Below are positions 28,710-37,776 of a stretch of 64,000 bases of DNA, piece by piece. The stretch is from Micromonospora cathayae (GTDB lineage: Bacteria; Actinomycetota; Actinomycetes; Mycobacteriales; Micromonosporaceae), in NCBI RefSeq assembly GCF_028993575.1, contig NZ_CP118615.1, positions 868,001 through 932,000 on the forward strand. The letters are read 5' to 3'. The notes under the pieces were generated by a model. It saw nothing but the letters and a program-made list of their open reading frames with translations, did no database searches and was not told the DNA's origin. Position numbers and translations under genes: made by a program. Each line of letters starts with the position of its first letter. Position 1 is the stretch's first letter.

Positions 28710-29876
28710 ATGCCGTACTACCGCAGCGTCGGAGAGGTGCCCCGTAAGCGCCACACCCAGTTCCGGCAGCCCGACGGCAGCCTGTACGCCGAGGAGCTGA
28801 TGGGGCAGGAGGGCTTCTCCTCCGACTCGTCCCTGCTCTACCACCGGTACGCGCCCACCGCGATCGTCGCCGCCGAGGAGTTCACCCCGCCGCCGGTGAC
28901 CCGGACACCCAACCTGCCGCTCAAGCCCCGGCACCTGCGTACCCACCAGCTCGGCGACGGCCCGGCCGACCCGGTGCTGGGCCGGCGGTACCTGCTCGCC
29001 AACGACGACGTCCGGATCGGGTACGTGGTCGCCGACCAGCCGTCCCCGCTGTTCCGGGACGCCACCGGCGACCACTGCCTCTACGTCGAGGCCGGCACGC
29101 TGCGGGTGGAGTCGACGTTCGGTGTCCTCGACGCGGTCGCCGGGGACTACGTGATCATCCCGACCTCGACCATCCACCGGCTGGTGCCCACCGGGGAGGA
29201 ACCGGCCCGGTTGCTCACCGTCGAGGCCGCCGGGCACATCGGCCCGCCCAAGCGGTACCTGTCGGTACGCGGGCAGTTCCTGGAGCACTCGCCGTACTGC
29301 GAGCGTGACGTCCGGGGGCCGGACGCGCCGTTGCTGGTCGACGGCGAGGAGGTGCCGGTGCTGGTCCGGCACCGGCGGGGGTGGACCCGGTACGTCTACG
29401 CCCACCATCCGTTCGACGTGGTCGGCTGGGACGGCCACCAGTACCCGTGGGCGTTCTCCATCCACGACTTCGAGCCGATCACCGGCCGGATCCACCAGCC
29501 ACCGCCGGTGCACCAGACCTTCCAGGGTCCGAACTTCGTGATCTGCTCGTTCGTGCCCCGCAAGGTCGACTACCACCCGGACGCCATTCCGGTGCCGTAC
29601 AACCACCACAACGTCGACTCCGACGAACTGCTCTTCTACACCGGCGGCAACTACGAGGCCCGGCGCGGCTCCGGGATCGGGCAGGGTTCGATCTCGCTGC
29701 ACCCGTCCGGTTTCACCCACGGGCCGCAGCCGGGCGCGGCCGAACGGTCCATCGGGGTGGACTACTTCGACGAGCTGGCGGTGATGGTGGACACCTTCCG
29801 TCCGCTCGACCTGTGCGACGCGGCGGCCGAGTGCGAGGACCCGGACTACGCCTGGACCTGGGCCCGCCGCCCCTGA
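28710..29876 (+). CDS. hmgA: Homogentisate 1,2-dioxygenase
   Basis: 388-residue cupin dioxygenase that opens homogentisate to maleylacetoacetate. The Fe(II) site fits His300 and Glu306 (NHHNVDSDELLFY) and His337 (HPSGFTHGPQPG), with the same spacing as in the human enzyme. GQGSISLHPSGFTHGP and VPRKVDYHPDAIPVPY are family hallmarks. It is slightly shorter than the 430-residue eukaryotic type, as usual in actinobacteria. ATG 28710 follows GGGAGG. It is divergent from the unknown gene and fah. Confidence 0.96.
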   Translation: MPYYRSVGEVPRKRHTQFRQPDGSLYAEELMGQEGFSSDSSLLYHRYAPTAIVAAEEFTPPPVTRTPNLPLKPRHLRTHQLGDGPADPVLGRRYLLANDDVRIGYVVADQPSPLFRDATGDHCLYVEAGTLRVESTFGVLDAVAGDYVIIPTSTIHRLVPTGEEPARLLTVEAAGHIGPPKRYLSVRGQFLEHSPYCERDVRGPDAPLLVDGEEVPVLVRHRRGWTRYVYAHHPFDVVGWDGHQYPWAFSIHDFEPITGRIHQPPPVHQTFQGPNFVICSFVPRKVDYHPDAIPVPYNHHNVDSDELLFYTGGNYEARRGSGIGQGSISLHPSGFTHGPQPGAAERSIGVDYFDELAVMVDTFRPLDLCDAAAECEDPDYAWTWARRP

Positions 29877-29924
29877 CCCGACCAGCCCGACCTGACCGGG
29901 GCGGCGGCGCGGGGGCGGGCGGGG

Positions 29925-30938
29925 TCAGCGGGTGATCCGGGAGAAGGCCACCAGTTCGGCCGCCGCGGCCACCACGATCGCCAGCACCAGCGGCCAGGGC
30001 GTACCGACCAGGGCGTGGAGCAGGATCAGCACGGGCGCGGCGGCGACCGCGTACACCGCCAGGGCCAGCGGCCGGTCGGTGCGCAGCAGACCGGGCAGGA
30101 CGGTCCGGGTCAGGTCGGGCACCTTGGCGGCGTACCGCCAGACCAGCAACGCCGCGCCGAGCGCCGTCACCGCCGCGAACACCCGGGACAGGCCGCCACC
30201 GCCGGTGGACAGCAGGGCGACCGCCAGGACCCCCACCAGGGACCAGCCGGCACCGTAGAGCACCAGCCGACGTACCCCGTCGACGACGGTCGGGCCGGAG
30301 TCGACCCGCCCGGAGTTGATCGCGGCGGCCTCGGCGAGGTGTTCCAGCGCCTCGGCCCAGCGCCGCTGCTCCAGCCGGATGACCCCGACGTCGTGCCGGG
30401 CCTCGGCCAACGCCGGGTCAAGTCGGAGCGCCTCCGCGTACGCCCGCTCGGCAAGGTCGAACAGCTCCAGCCGCGCGGCCACCAACCCCAGCACCAGGTG
30501 CGCCTGGGGTTGCTGCGGGTCCAGTTCCACGCTCCGCCAGGCGGCGTTCAGCGCCGGCTGGCCGTTGCGCGACTCGGCCAGGATGGCCGCCGCGCTGCGC
30601 TGGGCGTACGCGTCGTCCGGGCCGAGCGCCAGGATCTGGTCGGCGGTCGCCGCCGCCTGCCGGAACTCCCGCAGGTCGGTCAGGGCCAGCGCGCGGACGG
30701 CCAGCGGCTCGACGGCGCCCGGGGCGGCGGTCACCGCCGAGGTGGCGGCGGTGAGCGCCTCGGCTGGCCGGTCCGCCGCCAGGTGCAGTCGGGCCAGCAT
30801 GGTCAACGCCGGGGCGTGCGCCGGATCCTGGGCGGTGACCTGGGCGAGTTCGCCGGCCGCCTCGTCGTAGCGACCCAGCTCGGCGAGGAGCTGGGCGCGC
30901 TGGAGGTAGCTCTCGACCGCCTCGGGTTCCTGGGTCAC
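29925..30938 (-). CDS. TPR-repeat membrane protein
   Basis: 337 residues. About six tetratricopeptide repeats occupy residues 5-200 ([20 protein letters not shown], then [40 protein letters not shown]). Three or four membrane segments follow ([58 protein letters not shown]). TPR outside or inside cannot be settled. GTG 30938 overlaps the ispF stop as GTGA. Role unknown; likely a scaffold. Confidence 0.82.
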   Translation of the reverse strand: MTQEPEAVESYLQRAQLLAELGRYDEAAGELAQVTAQDPAHAPALTMLARLHLAADRPAEALTAATSAVTAAPGAVEPLAVRALALTDLREFRQAAATADQILALGPDDAYAQRSAAAILAESRNGQPALNAAWRSVELDPQQPQAHLVLGLVAARLELFDLAERAYAEALRLDPALAEARHDVGVIRLEQRRWAEALEHLAEAAAINSGRVDSGPTVVDGVRRLVLYGAGWSLVGVLAVALLSTGGGGLSRVFAAVTALGAALLVWRYAAKVPDLTRTVLPGLLRTDRPLALAVYAVAAAPVLILLHALVGTPWPLVLAIVVAAAAELVAFSRITR

Positions 30939-31555
30939 GCCCGACCGCTCTCGCCCAGGCCGGCATCGGTGTCGACCGGGCCCACGGCGTCCGGACCGGC
31001 AGCGGCGGCCGGCGGGGCCACGGCGGCCGGGCCGGCGGCGGCGACGTCAGCAGCGGCGACGGGGATCACGGCGGCCGGCGGGACGGCCGGGTAGACCAGG
31101 GCCACCGCGATGCCGGCCAGTCCCTCGCCCCGACCGGGGAAGCCGAGCCCGTCGGTGGTGGCGGCCGACACGGTCACCGGCGCACCGACCGCCGCGGTGA
31201 GCACCCGCTGGGCCTCCTCCCGGCGTGGGCCGATCTTCGGCCGGTTGCCGACCACCTGCACGGAGACGTTGCCGATCTCGAATCCGGCGGCGCGGACCCG
31301 GCGGGCGCTCTCGGTGAGCAGGGCTACCCCGGAGGCGCCGGCCCACTCCGGCTCGGAGACCCCGTAGTTGGCCCCCAGGTCACCGAGTCCGGCGGCGGAG
31401 AGCAGGGCGTTGCAGGCGGCGTGCGCGACCACGTCGGCGTCGGAGTGCCCGGCCAGGCCCACCTCACCAGGCCAGTGCAGCCCGGCCAGCCAGCAGGGGC
31501 GACCGGGCTCGAAGGCGTGCACGTCGGTACCGACGGCCACCCGGGGAACGATCAT
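30935..31555 (-). CDS. ispF: 2-C-methyl-D-erythritol 2,4-cyclodiphosphate synthase with C-terminal extension
   Basis: 206 residues; MEP-pathway cyclase that makes MEcPP for isoprenoids. Metal ligands are in VGTDVHAF and [11 protein letters not shown]; the CDP pocket includes [19 protein letters not shown]. The catalytic domain ends near residue 157 ([10 protein letters not shown]). The last 50 residues, Ala/Pro/Val-rich, are absent in most homologues. Upstream is ispD, downstream the overlapping TPR gene. In mycobacteria cysS follows directly here; in this window it is displaced. Confidence 0.95.
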   Translation of the reverse strand: MIVPRVAVGTDVHAFEPGRPCWLAGLHWPGEVGLAGHSDADVVAHAACNALLSAAGLGDLGANYGVSEPEWAGASGVALLTESARRVRAAGFEIGNVSVQVVGNRPKIGPRREEAQRVLTAAVGAPVTVSAATTDGLGFPGRGEGLAGIAVALVYPAVPPAAVIPVAAADVAAAGPAAVAPPAAAAGPDAVGPVDTDAGLGESGRA

Positions 31556-31571
31556 GGAGTCAGGGTACGCG

Positions 31572-32276
31572 TCAGGGGGACTCGGCCAGCAGACGCTCGG
31601 CGAGGGCCAGGTCGAACGGCCGGGTGATCTTCAGGGCGTACTCCGACCCGGGTACACAGACCACCGGTACGCCCTGCTTCTCGACCAGACCGGCGTCGTC
31701 GGTGAGCGGGTCGACGGCGCCCGCGTGCGCGGCGGCCAGCACCGACCGGCGGAAACCCTGCGGGGTCTGCACGGCCCGCAGGACGGACCGGTCGACGGTG
31801 CCGCGCACCACCTCGACGGTCCCGTCGACCGAGACCTCCTTGACGGTGTCGACCACCGGCAGCACCGGGATCACCGCGTCGTGCCCGGCCCGGACCGCCG
31901 CCGCCACCGACTCGACCAGGTCGGCGGGGACCAGGGCGCGGGCCGCGTCGTGCACCAGGATGATCCCGGGTCCGTCCGGTACGGCGGCCAGGGCGGCGGC
32001 GACCGAATCCTGCCGTTGTGCCCCACCGGGGACGACGGTGACCGGGGCCACCGGGGCGAGCAGCTCGCGGACGAACGGGACGTCGGTCACCGGAGCGGCC
32101 ACCACGACGGTGTGCACCGACGGCGCGGCGACGATCCGGCGTACCGCGTGCACCAGCAGGGGCTCGCCGGCCAGCGGGCGGAGCGCCTTCGGGGCACCGG
32201 GACCGAGCCGTACGCCGGCACCGGCCGCAGGCACGAGGACCGCGACGTCACCGCACGGATTGAGCTGCGCGGTCAC
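31572..32276 (-). CDS. ispD: 2-C-methyl-D-erythritol 4-phosphate cytidylyltransferase
   Basis: 234 residues. It transfers CMP from CTP to MEP, the third step of the MEP pathway. The nucleotide-binding loop is [19 protein letters not shown] (Gly-rich plus Arg/Lys), followed by [22 protein letters not shown] and TPQGFRR, all family motifs. The start is GTG 32276, soon after the carD stop. Order carD-ispD-ispF is the common actinobacterial one. Confidence 0.95.
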   Translation of the reverse strand: MTAQLNPCGDVAVLVPAAGAGVRLGPGAPKALRPLAGEPLLVHAVRRIVAAPSVHTVVVAAPVTDVPFVRELLAPVAPVTVVPGGAQRQDSVAAALAAVPDGPGIILVHDAARALVPADLVESVAAAVRAGHDAVIPVLPVVDTVKEVSVDGTVEVVRGTVDRSVLRAVQTPQGFRRSVLAAAHAGAVDPLTDDAGLVEKQGVPVVCVPGSEYALKITRPFDLALAERLLAESP

Positions 32277-32330
32277 GTCGCGGTCCTCGTTTTTCTTTGC
32301 TACGGGGTGGGTACGACGATGCTGTGGAAA

Positions 32331-32816
32331 CTAGGCCTCGGTCAGGACCTTGTCGAGCAGCGTCTCCGCCTCGTCCTTGGTGCTCTTCTCCGCCAGCGCG
32401 ACCTCGCCGACCAGAATGTCCCGGGCCTTCGCCAGCATCCGCTTCTCGCCGGCGGAGAGGCCCCGCTCCCGCTCCCGCCGCCACAGGTCACGAACGACCT
32501 CGGCCACCTTCAGCGGGTTACCGGAGGCCAGCTTCTCCAGATTCGCCTTGTACCGCCGCGACCAGTTGGTCGGCTCCTCGGTGTGCGGAGCGCGGAGGAC
32601 GTCGAAGACCTTGCCCAGGCCCTCTTCGCCGACCACCTCGCGCACGCCCACGATCTCGGCGTTCTCAGCGGGCACCCGGACCGTGAGGTCACCCTGCGCA
32701 ACCCTCAGGACGAGGTACTGCTTAGGCTCTCCCTTGATGACCCGAGTCTCGATTGCCTCGATGAGTGCGGCCCCGTGGTGGGGGTAAACAACGGTCTCGC
32801 CGACACTGAAAACCAT
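32331..32816 (-). CDS. carD: CarD-family RNA-polymerase-binding regulator
   Basis: 161 residues. The N-terminal RNAP-beta-binding Tudor-like domain ([20 protein letters not shown], then [15 protein letters not shown]) is followed by the C-terminal helical DNA-contacting domain with the conserved Trp in [20 protein letters not shown]. CarD stabilises open complexes at rRNA and housekeeping promoters. ATG 32816 follows a purine-rich AAAGGGG. It heads the carD-ispD-ispF group. Confidence 0.96.
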   Translation of the reverse strand: MVFSVGETVVYPHHGAALIEAIETRVIKGEPKQYLVLRVAQGDLTVRVPAENAEIVGVREVVGEEGLGKVFDVLRAPHTEEPTNWSRRYKANLEKLASGNPLKVAEVVRDLWRRERERGLSAGEKRMLAKARDILVGEVALAEKSTKDEAETLLDKVLTEA

Positions 32817-32843
32817 AGGTTCGAAACCCCTTTCGCTGTGTCT

Positions 32844-32872
32844 AGGGTAACACGCTCAGGCACCGATGTCTC
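32844..32872 (-). promoter_or_regulatory. Putative carD promoter
   Basis: Minus-strand GAGACA (32872-32867), 17-bp spacer, TACCCT (32849-32844). The start would fall near 32837, about 20 bases before ATG, leaving room for the AAAGGGG binding site. Confidence 0.45.
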
Positions 32873-33171
32873 ACTGCAGTCCTGACCGTAAGCGCAGCTC
32901 AGGGGCCATGTGAGAGGGATTTCTTCGGCTTGACAGGCGGTCAAACCGATGATTCGAACACGCTCTGTCACTGGCAGAACACGTCCCGGCGCGGGCCCCG
33001 GTGTGGTTATTCCGACCATCCGCCACACGGCTGTCCCGCAGGGGGCGGGTTCCATGGGGATGCACTCGTTCCATGGTACCGGCCGATCCAAGGGCACGCC
33101 CAGATGTAGCGCTGAGGCGGTCGGAGGAGGACGCTGGAGGGACACCGTCCCTCCCCCCACCTGGAGGTCCG
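32873..33171. other. Intergenic region between carD and the next plus-strand gene
   Basis: No gene is supported here. It contains a TTGACA (32930-32935) without a good -10 box at the expected distance, and a perfect hairpin GGAGGGAC/GTCCCTCC with a 3-nt loop (33136-33154) directly before the ribosome-binding site GGAGG of the next gene. The hairpin could act as a terminator or a translational control element. Confidence 0.45.
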
Positions 33172-33870
33172 ATGGGCATGCCAGACGCGAACGGCCAGGG
33201 GCCGCCGGACGGCCTGCCCGACCTGCCCCCCGAGTGGGGCCGGATCGTCGTGCCGGACGACGCCTCCGCCCTCGCCGAGGAGGCCGAACGGGTACGCCGG
33301 GAGCTGCGCGCCGGCCACCGGCAGGCCACCCGCCGCCGGTGGCGCAGCGCCCTCGCCCTGCCTCTGCTGGTGCTGACCGTGGCGGTGCTCACCACCCTCG
33401 CCGGGCTGGTGGCGGTCACCTGGCCGCGTACCGACCGTGGGGGCCGGCCGACTGTCGCCGGCTCGTACGACCCGTCCACCGACCCGGTCGGCCGCCCGTT
33501 GCCGGCCCTGGACCTGGTCGACGACGCCCAGGCCCCGGTGCCGCTGCGCAGCCTGCTGCCGGCGGCGATCCTGCTGGTCGACGCCTGCCCGTGCCCCGAG
33601 CGGGTCGCCGAGGCGGTGGCCGCCGCCCCACCGGGCGTCCGGGTGGTCACCGTGGTCGGCGGGCGGACGGTGCCGCCGGCCGTCACCGGGCCGGACGTAC
33701 GCCGGCTGGCCGACCCGGCCGGCGGGCTGCGCGCCCTGCTGCACGCCAGCCCCGCCCCCGGCACGGTCGGCGTGCTGCTGGTGGACCGCACCGGCACCGT
33801 CGTCCGGACCGTCCCGGCGGTCGGCTCGGTGGAGGACTACCGCGCGGACCTGGCCGCGCTCGCCGGCTGA
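33172..33870 (+). CDS. Membrane-anchored thioredoxin-fold-like protein, unknown function
   Basis: 232 residues. A cytoplasmic N-terminus of about 60 residues, one transmembrane helix (ALALPLLVLTVAVLTTLAGLVAV) and an outer domain reading RPLPALDLVDDAQAPVPLRS, then AAILLVDACPCPERVAEAVA. That order (Pro-Leu-Asp strand, LRSL, then CPCP at the start of a helix) recalls TlpA/peroxiredoxin-like folds, with CPC in place of CxxC. Redox function is a guess. ATG 33172 or 33178 are both possible after GGAGG. It is not in the mycobacterial version of the locus. Confidence 0.65.
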   Translation: MGMPDANGQGPPDGLPDLPPEWGRIVVPDDASALAEEAERVRRELRAGHRQATRRRWRSALALPLLVLTVAVLTTLAGLVAVTWPRTDRGGRPTVAGSYDPSTDPVGRPLPALDLVDDAQAPVPLRSLLPAAILLVDACPCPERVAEAVAAAPPGVRVVTVVGGRTVPPAVTGPDVRRLADPAGGLRALLHASPAPGTVGVLLVDRTGTVVRTVPAVGSVEDYRADLAALAG

Positions 33871-33910
33871 CCGGCCGACTGGGCCACCGGGCCGGTCAGC
33901 GGGGGGCGGC

Positions 33911-34022
33911 GGTGGACCGCCACCGGGGCCGGACACCGGAGGGCGGACACCGGGGCCGGGCACCGAGGCCAGACACCGGGGACGGACGCTGAGGGCGGAC
34001 ACCAGGGCCGGACGCCGGGGGT
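33911..34022. repeat. Degenerate short tandem repeat
   Basis: Repeated units such as GGCCGGACACCGGGG and GGCGGACACC, 12 to 18 bp long and imperfect, fill the gap between the preceding gene and the convergent membrane protein. No coding role is apparent. Confidence 0.65.
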
Positions 34023-34043
34023 GGATCCGGTCGCGGGGGTGGG

Positions 34044-34814
34044 TCAGGGCAGTTGCAGGAAGACGGCGTTGACCTCGGCCGGGCCTGCGGTCGGGTGCGC
34101 CAGGCGCACCACGATCGGACCTCCGACGGAGGAGTACACCCCGTGCACCGCGAGCGCGCCGTCGCACCGGACCTCCTGCTCGGTACGGCCGCTGCCGCCG
34201 CTCCACACCCGCACCGTCAGGTCGCCGGGGCCGTGGCAGAGCAGCAACAGCCGGTACCGGGCGTTCGTGATGCCGGCGACCTGCCGGCGTACCTCCCGGA
34301 CGTTGTCGGTGAGCACCCGGTTCTCCCGCCACAGCACGGTGCCGAGCGGTGCCGGGCCGGACCCGCTGTCGGCCAGGGCCAGCAGGTCCTCCGGGCTGGG
34401 CGCAGTGATCGCCTGGCCGGTCGCCGGGTCGACGAAGGCGACGATGCCGCCGTTCGGCCACCGTCTCTCCCGGGCGGCCCCACCGTCGGGCTGGATGTCC
34501 AGCCGGGACGAGTAGGCGGCCCCGGCCTGACCGGGGCGGGGTACGGGGAACGCGTTCGCGCGTGACAGGCCGGCCGCGTCGGGATACGGCAGGCCGGCCG
34601 GGCCGGCGCGGGGCAGCCCCGGTACGACACCGGACGGCACGCCGGTGCCAGCGGCGACGGAATCGGCGTGCGGGTCGGCGGCGGTCCACCACCAGCCGCC
34701 GGCGACCAGCGCGAGCACGGTCAGCGCGGCCAGCACGGGGCTACCGGTGCCGCCCCGGGAAGCGGGCCGAACGGTGCCGGCCCGGCCGGACCGTCCCTCC
34801 GGGTGGGAGCTCAT
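34044..34814 (-). CDS. Hypothetical single-pass membrane protein
   Basis: 256 residues with a basic, disordered N-terminus, one helix (VLAALTVLALVAGGWWW) and an extracytoplasmic domain containing GGIVAFVDPATGQAITAPSP and DLTVRVWSGGSGRTEQEVRC (one possible disulfide with LLLLCHGPG). No family is recognised. It is followed upstream by the type III PKS gene on the same strand with 25 bases between, so it may belong to that transcript. Confidence 0.6.
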   Translation of the reverse strand: MSSHPEGRSGRAGTVRPASRGGTGSPVLAALTVLALVAGGWWWTAADPHADSVAAGTGVPSGVVPGLPRAGPAGLPYPDAAGLSRANAFPVPRPGQAGAAYSSRLDIQPDGGAARERRWPNGGIVAFVDPATGQAITAPSPEDLLALADSGSGPAPLGTVLWRENRVLTDNVREVRRQVAGITNARYRLLLLCHGPGDLTVRVWSGGSGRTEQEVRCDGALAVHGVYSSVGGPIVVRLAHPTAGPAEVNAVFLQLP

Positions 34815-34839
34815 CGATCGAGCGTAGCGGTTCTGCGGC

Positions 34840-35889
34840 TCAGTCCTGGCGGTCCAGCAGGGCCGCGTAGAGGGTCAGGCCGGGGCCGAAGGCGAGCAGC
34901 ACGATCCGCTCCGGCGCGGTGGGCTGCCGGAACAGCCGGTCGAGGATCAGCAGCACCGTCGGTGACGAGCAGTTGCCGTGCTCGGCCAGGGTGGCCCGGG
35001 ACGCGGCCAGCGCCGGCTCGGGCAGGGCCAGCTCGCGCTCCACCACGTTCAGGATGCGCGGACCCCCCGGGTGCACCGCCCAGCCGTCCACCGTGGACAG
35101 GTCGGTGCCGTGCCGGGCCAGCAGCCCGTCCGTCAGCCGCGCCACGTGCGCGGAGAGCACCTGGGGCACCTTGGGGGAGAGTCCCATCCGGAAACCGGTG
35201 TCGGTGACCTCCCAGGTCATGTGGTCGGCCGTGGAGGTGTCCGTCACCGAGGTGACCTCGCGCAGCGCGTACCCGGGACCACCCGGGACGAGCACGGCGG
35301 CGACCGCCGCGTCGGAGAAGAGGGCGTGCGAGACGATCTGCTGGGTGTCCACCCGGGCCGAGGCCGGCTGGATGTGCAGGCTGGTCAGCTCGGCACAGAG
35401 CAGCAGCGCCGGCCGGCCCCGGGCGGTGACGAAGTCGCCGGCCGCGCCGAGCCCGGGCAGCGCCGCGTAGCAGCCCATGTGACCGACGAACATGCGCTGG
35501 GTGTCCGGGGCCATGCCCAGGTCCCGGGCGAGCATGATGTCCAGCCCCGGGGTGGCGTACCCGGTGCAGGAACAGACCACGAACAGCCCGATGTCGCTGG
35601 CGGCCAGCCCGGCCGAGGTCAACGCCCGGCCCACCGCCTCCTTGCCCAGCGGCAGCGCCTCCACCTGGTAGCGGCGCATCCGCCGCTCGGTGGGCCACTC
35701 GGAGACGTCCTCGATCAGCGGGTTGACCGCCGCCTGCCGCCGGTTCACCCCGGAGTTCGCGAAGATCCGCCGGGCCAGCGCGCGGGTGCCACCGGAGTAG
35801 TGGGCGGCGAAGTAACCGTCCCAGAGCTCGTCCTGCGCGGCGGACGGCGGCTGTGCCGTACCGAGACCCGCGATCACCGGCACGGCCAT
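34840..35889 (-). CDS. Type III polyketide synthase (chalcone/stilbene synthase family)
   Basis: 349 residues. The catalytic triad fits Cys140 (VGHMGCYAALPGLG), His273 (WAVHPGGPRIL) and Asn306 (EHGNCSSPT), so the enzyme should be active as a homodimeric iterative ketosynthase. Residues GFRMGLSPKVP and FGPGLTLYAALL are typical of the bacterial branch that makes alkylresorcinols or related phenolics from acyl-CoA plus malonyl-CoA. ATG 35889 follows GAGAGGTGGGA; the longer frame from 35916 is unnecessary. It lies beside a methyltransferase and a UbiA prenyltransferase, together a compact meroterpenoid-like cluster. Confidence 0.93.
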   Translation of the reverse strand: MAVPVIAGLGTAQPPSAAQDELWDGYFAAHYSGGTRALARRIFANSGVNRRQAAVNPLIEDVSEWPTERRMRRYQVEALPLGKEAVGRALTSAGLAASDIGLFVVCSCTGYATPGLDIMLARDLGMAPDTQRMFVGHMGCYAALPGLGAAGDFVTARGRPALLLCAELTSLHIQPASARVDTQQIVSHALFSDAAVAAVLVPGGPGYALREVTSVTDTSTADHMTWEVTDTGFRMGLSPKVPQVLSAHVARLTDGLLARHGTDLSTVDGWAVHPGGPRILNVVERELALPEPALAASRATLAEHGNCSSPTVLLILDRLFRQPTAPERIVLLAFGPGLTLYAALLDRQD

Positions 35890-35983
35890 GTTCCCACCTC
35901 TCGTCGAGCGTCCCACTGCCTGTAGACCAACGAGGAGGCGGGCATTTCCGCCTCCGGCGTCCCTTTACCCGCAGCCCTGCCGA

Positions 35984-36748
35984 CTACCCTCTTCGGACGC
36001 CCCGCCCCTGGTAGAGCACGGCGGTCGACCAGGTGGGGACGATCCGGGGCGTACCGGCGGACCGGGCGGCCGCCAACCCGGGCACGGACCGCCGGACCAG
36101 CCACCCGACCAGCCCGCCGAGCTGCGGACGGACCCCGCGCACCCGCAGGTCGACGCCGTGCCGGGCGCACTCGCGGACCAGTTCGTCGGCGTCGACGAAC
36201 AGGGCCGGGTCGTGGATGCCGCGCGGTACCGCCGGCAGCCGCTCGCCGATCCGGACCGCGACCAACCGGCTCAGCGCGGTGTCGTTCAGGGTGTCCAGCA
36301 CCAGCAGCCCGCCGGGGCGCAGCAGACGGCACGCCTCGGCCACCGCACGCCGCCAGTCGGGTACGTGTTCGAGCAGCTCGCCGGCGGCCACCACGTCCGC
36401 GCAGCCGTCCGTCAGCGGCACCGCCGTGGCGTCGGCGTTGACCGCCGTCACGCCGTGCGCGGCGGCCTGCTCCAGCGCGGACCGGGTCAGGTCCACCCCG
36501 ACGTGCCGGTACCCCTTGCCGGCCAGGTGCGGCGCGAGCAGTCCGGCCCCGCAGCCCAGGTCGACCAGGAGCGCCCCGGTACGCCGGGCCGGCGGCACCA
36601 GCGCGGCGCGGGCCTCGGCCAGCCAGTGCAGCATGGCGAACGCACCGTCCGGCCGCCACCACTCGCCGGCCAGGTCGTCGTACTGCCGGGGATCGTTCGG
36701 GGGAAGGTGACGCGGGCGGGTGGACACCGGTGCCGAACCGTCTCGCAT
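35984..36748 (-). CDS. UbiG-like SAM-dependent O-methyltransferase
   Basis: 254 residues, class I Rossmann methyltransferase. SAM motif I is LVDLGCGAGLLAPHLAGKGY, motif II VGVDLTRSAL, then GELLEHVPDWRRAVAEACRL and LRPGGLLVLDTLND. The N-terminal PPNDPRQYDDLAGEWWRPDG is that of 3-demethylubiquinone 3-O-methyltransferases, which methylate a phenolic OH. Between the PKS and prenyltransferase it is the natural tailoring enzyme for a phenol or quinol. It is divergent from the prenyltransferase gene with only 45 bp between starts. Confidence 0.9.
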   Translation of the reverse strand: MRDGSAPVSTRPRHLPPNDPRQYDDLAGEWWRPDGAFAMLHWLAEARAALVPPARRTGALLVDLGCGAGLLAPHLAGKGYRHVGVDLTRSALEQAAAHGVTAVNADATAVPLTDGCADVVAAGELLEHVPDWRRAVAEACRLLRPGGLLVLDTLNDTALSRLVAVRIGERLPAVPRGIHDPALFVDADELVRECARHGVDLRVRGVRPQLGGLVGWLVRRSVPGLAAARSAGTPRIVPTWSTAVLYQGRGVRRG

Positions 36749-36793
36749 GGAACGAGCGTGGCACGACCAGCCGGTAACGACCAGACTTCCCTT

Positions 36794-37636
36794 ATGTGGC
36801 GAACGGTGTTAGGGCTGGTCAGAGCGAGTCATCCGGAGCCCGCCCTGGCGGTGACCGTGGTCGCCGGACTGCTCGCCTGGGGGGTCGGCCATCCCCCGGC
36901 CGGGATCGCCGCGGTGGCCGCCACCGTGGCCGCCAGCCAACTCGCCGTGGGCTGGTCCAACGACCGGCTCGACGCCGACCGCGACGAACTGGTCGCGCGG
37001 CGCGACAAACCGCTGGTCGCCGGGGCGGTCAGCCGTCGCACACTGACCGTCGGCACCGTGCTGGCCGCGCTGGCCGCTCCGGTGCTCGCGCTGACCACCA
37101 CCAATCCGACGGCGGCGGCGTACGCGACCCTCGGTCTGGTCTCCGCCCTGCTCTACAACTGGCCGTTGAAGTCCAGCCCGGTCTCGGTGCTGCCGTACGC
37201 GGTCTCCTTCGGCGCGCTGCCCGCGTTCGTGGTGCTGGCCCTGCCCGGCGCACCCGCCCCGCCGGCCTGGCAGGTCGCCGCCGGGGCGCTGCTCGGGGCC
37301 GGCGCGCACTTCGCCAACGTGCTGCCGGACCTGGCCGACGACGCCCGGACCGGGGTGCGCGGCCTGCCGCACCGGCTGGGCGCGGCCGGCAGCGCGGTGG
37401 CCGCCGCCGTGCTGCTGCTCGCCGCCACCGTCACCCTGGTCCTCGGTCCGGCCGGGCCGCCGTCGCGCGCCGGCCTGTCGGCGGTGGTGGTCGCCGCCGT
37501 GGCACCACCGCTGAGCTGGTACGCCGGCCGCCGCGCCCGACCCACCGACGGTCGCCGGCCGACCGCCTTCCGGGCGGTCATCCTGGTCGCGGTGATCGAC
37601 GTGGCGCTGCTGGTGGCGAGCGGTCGGCTGGTCTGA
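36794..37636 (+). CDS. UbiA-family aromatic prenyltransferase
   Basis: 280 residues with about eight membrane helices. The two Asp-rich motifs that bind Mg-prenyl diphosphate are NDRLDADRD (56-64) and DLADD (178-182). SASP-type ends and SRRTLTVGTVLAALAAPVLA fit the UbiA fold. It probably attaches an isoprenoid to the aromatic product of the neighbouring type III PKS; the MEP genes ispD/ispF lie 5 kb away. ATG 36794 begins MWRTVLGLVRASHPEPAL, a usual start of this branch. Confidence 0.92.
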   Translation: MWRTVLGLVRASHPEPALAVTVVAGLLAWGVGHPPAGIAAVAATVAASQLAVGWSNDRLDADRDELVARRDKPLVAGAVSRRTLTVGTVLAALAAPVLALTTTNPTAAAYATLGLVSALLYNWPLKSSPVSVLPYAVSFGALPAFVVLALPGAPAPPAWQVAAGALLGAGAHFANVLPDLADDARTGVRGLPHRLGAAGSAVAAAVLLLAATVTLVLGPAGPPSRAGLSAVVVAAVAPPLSWYAGRRARPTDGRRPTAFRAVILVAVIDVALLVASGRLV

Positions 37637-37776
37637 CACGCCGGTCACCGGCCGGCTTTGCCGGGTCGCCGTGCGGGCCTCGATCAGCCCCAACTACGCT
37701 GGAGCGCGGTCTGCGCGGGTATGGCCACCGCACCGGGCGTACGCCCCGGGTGGGGATCGCAACGAGGAGGACCGAC

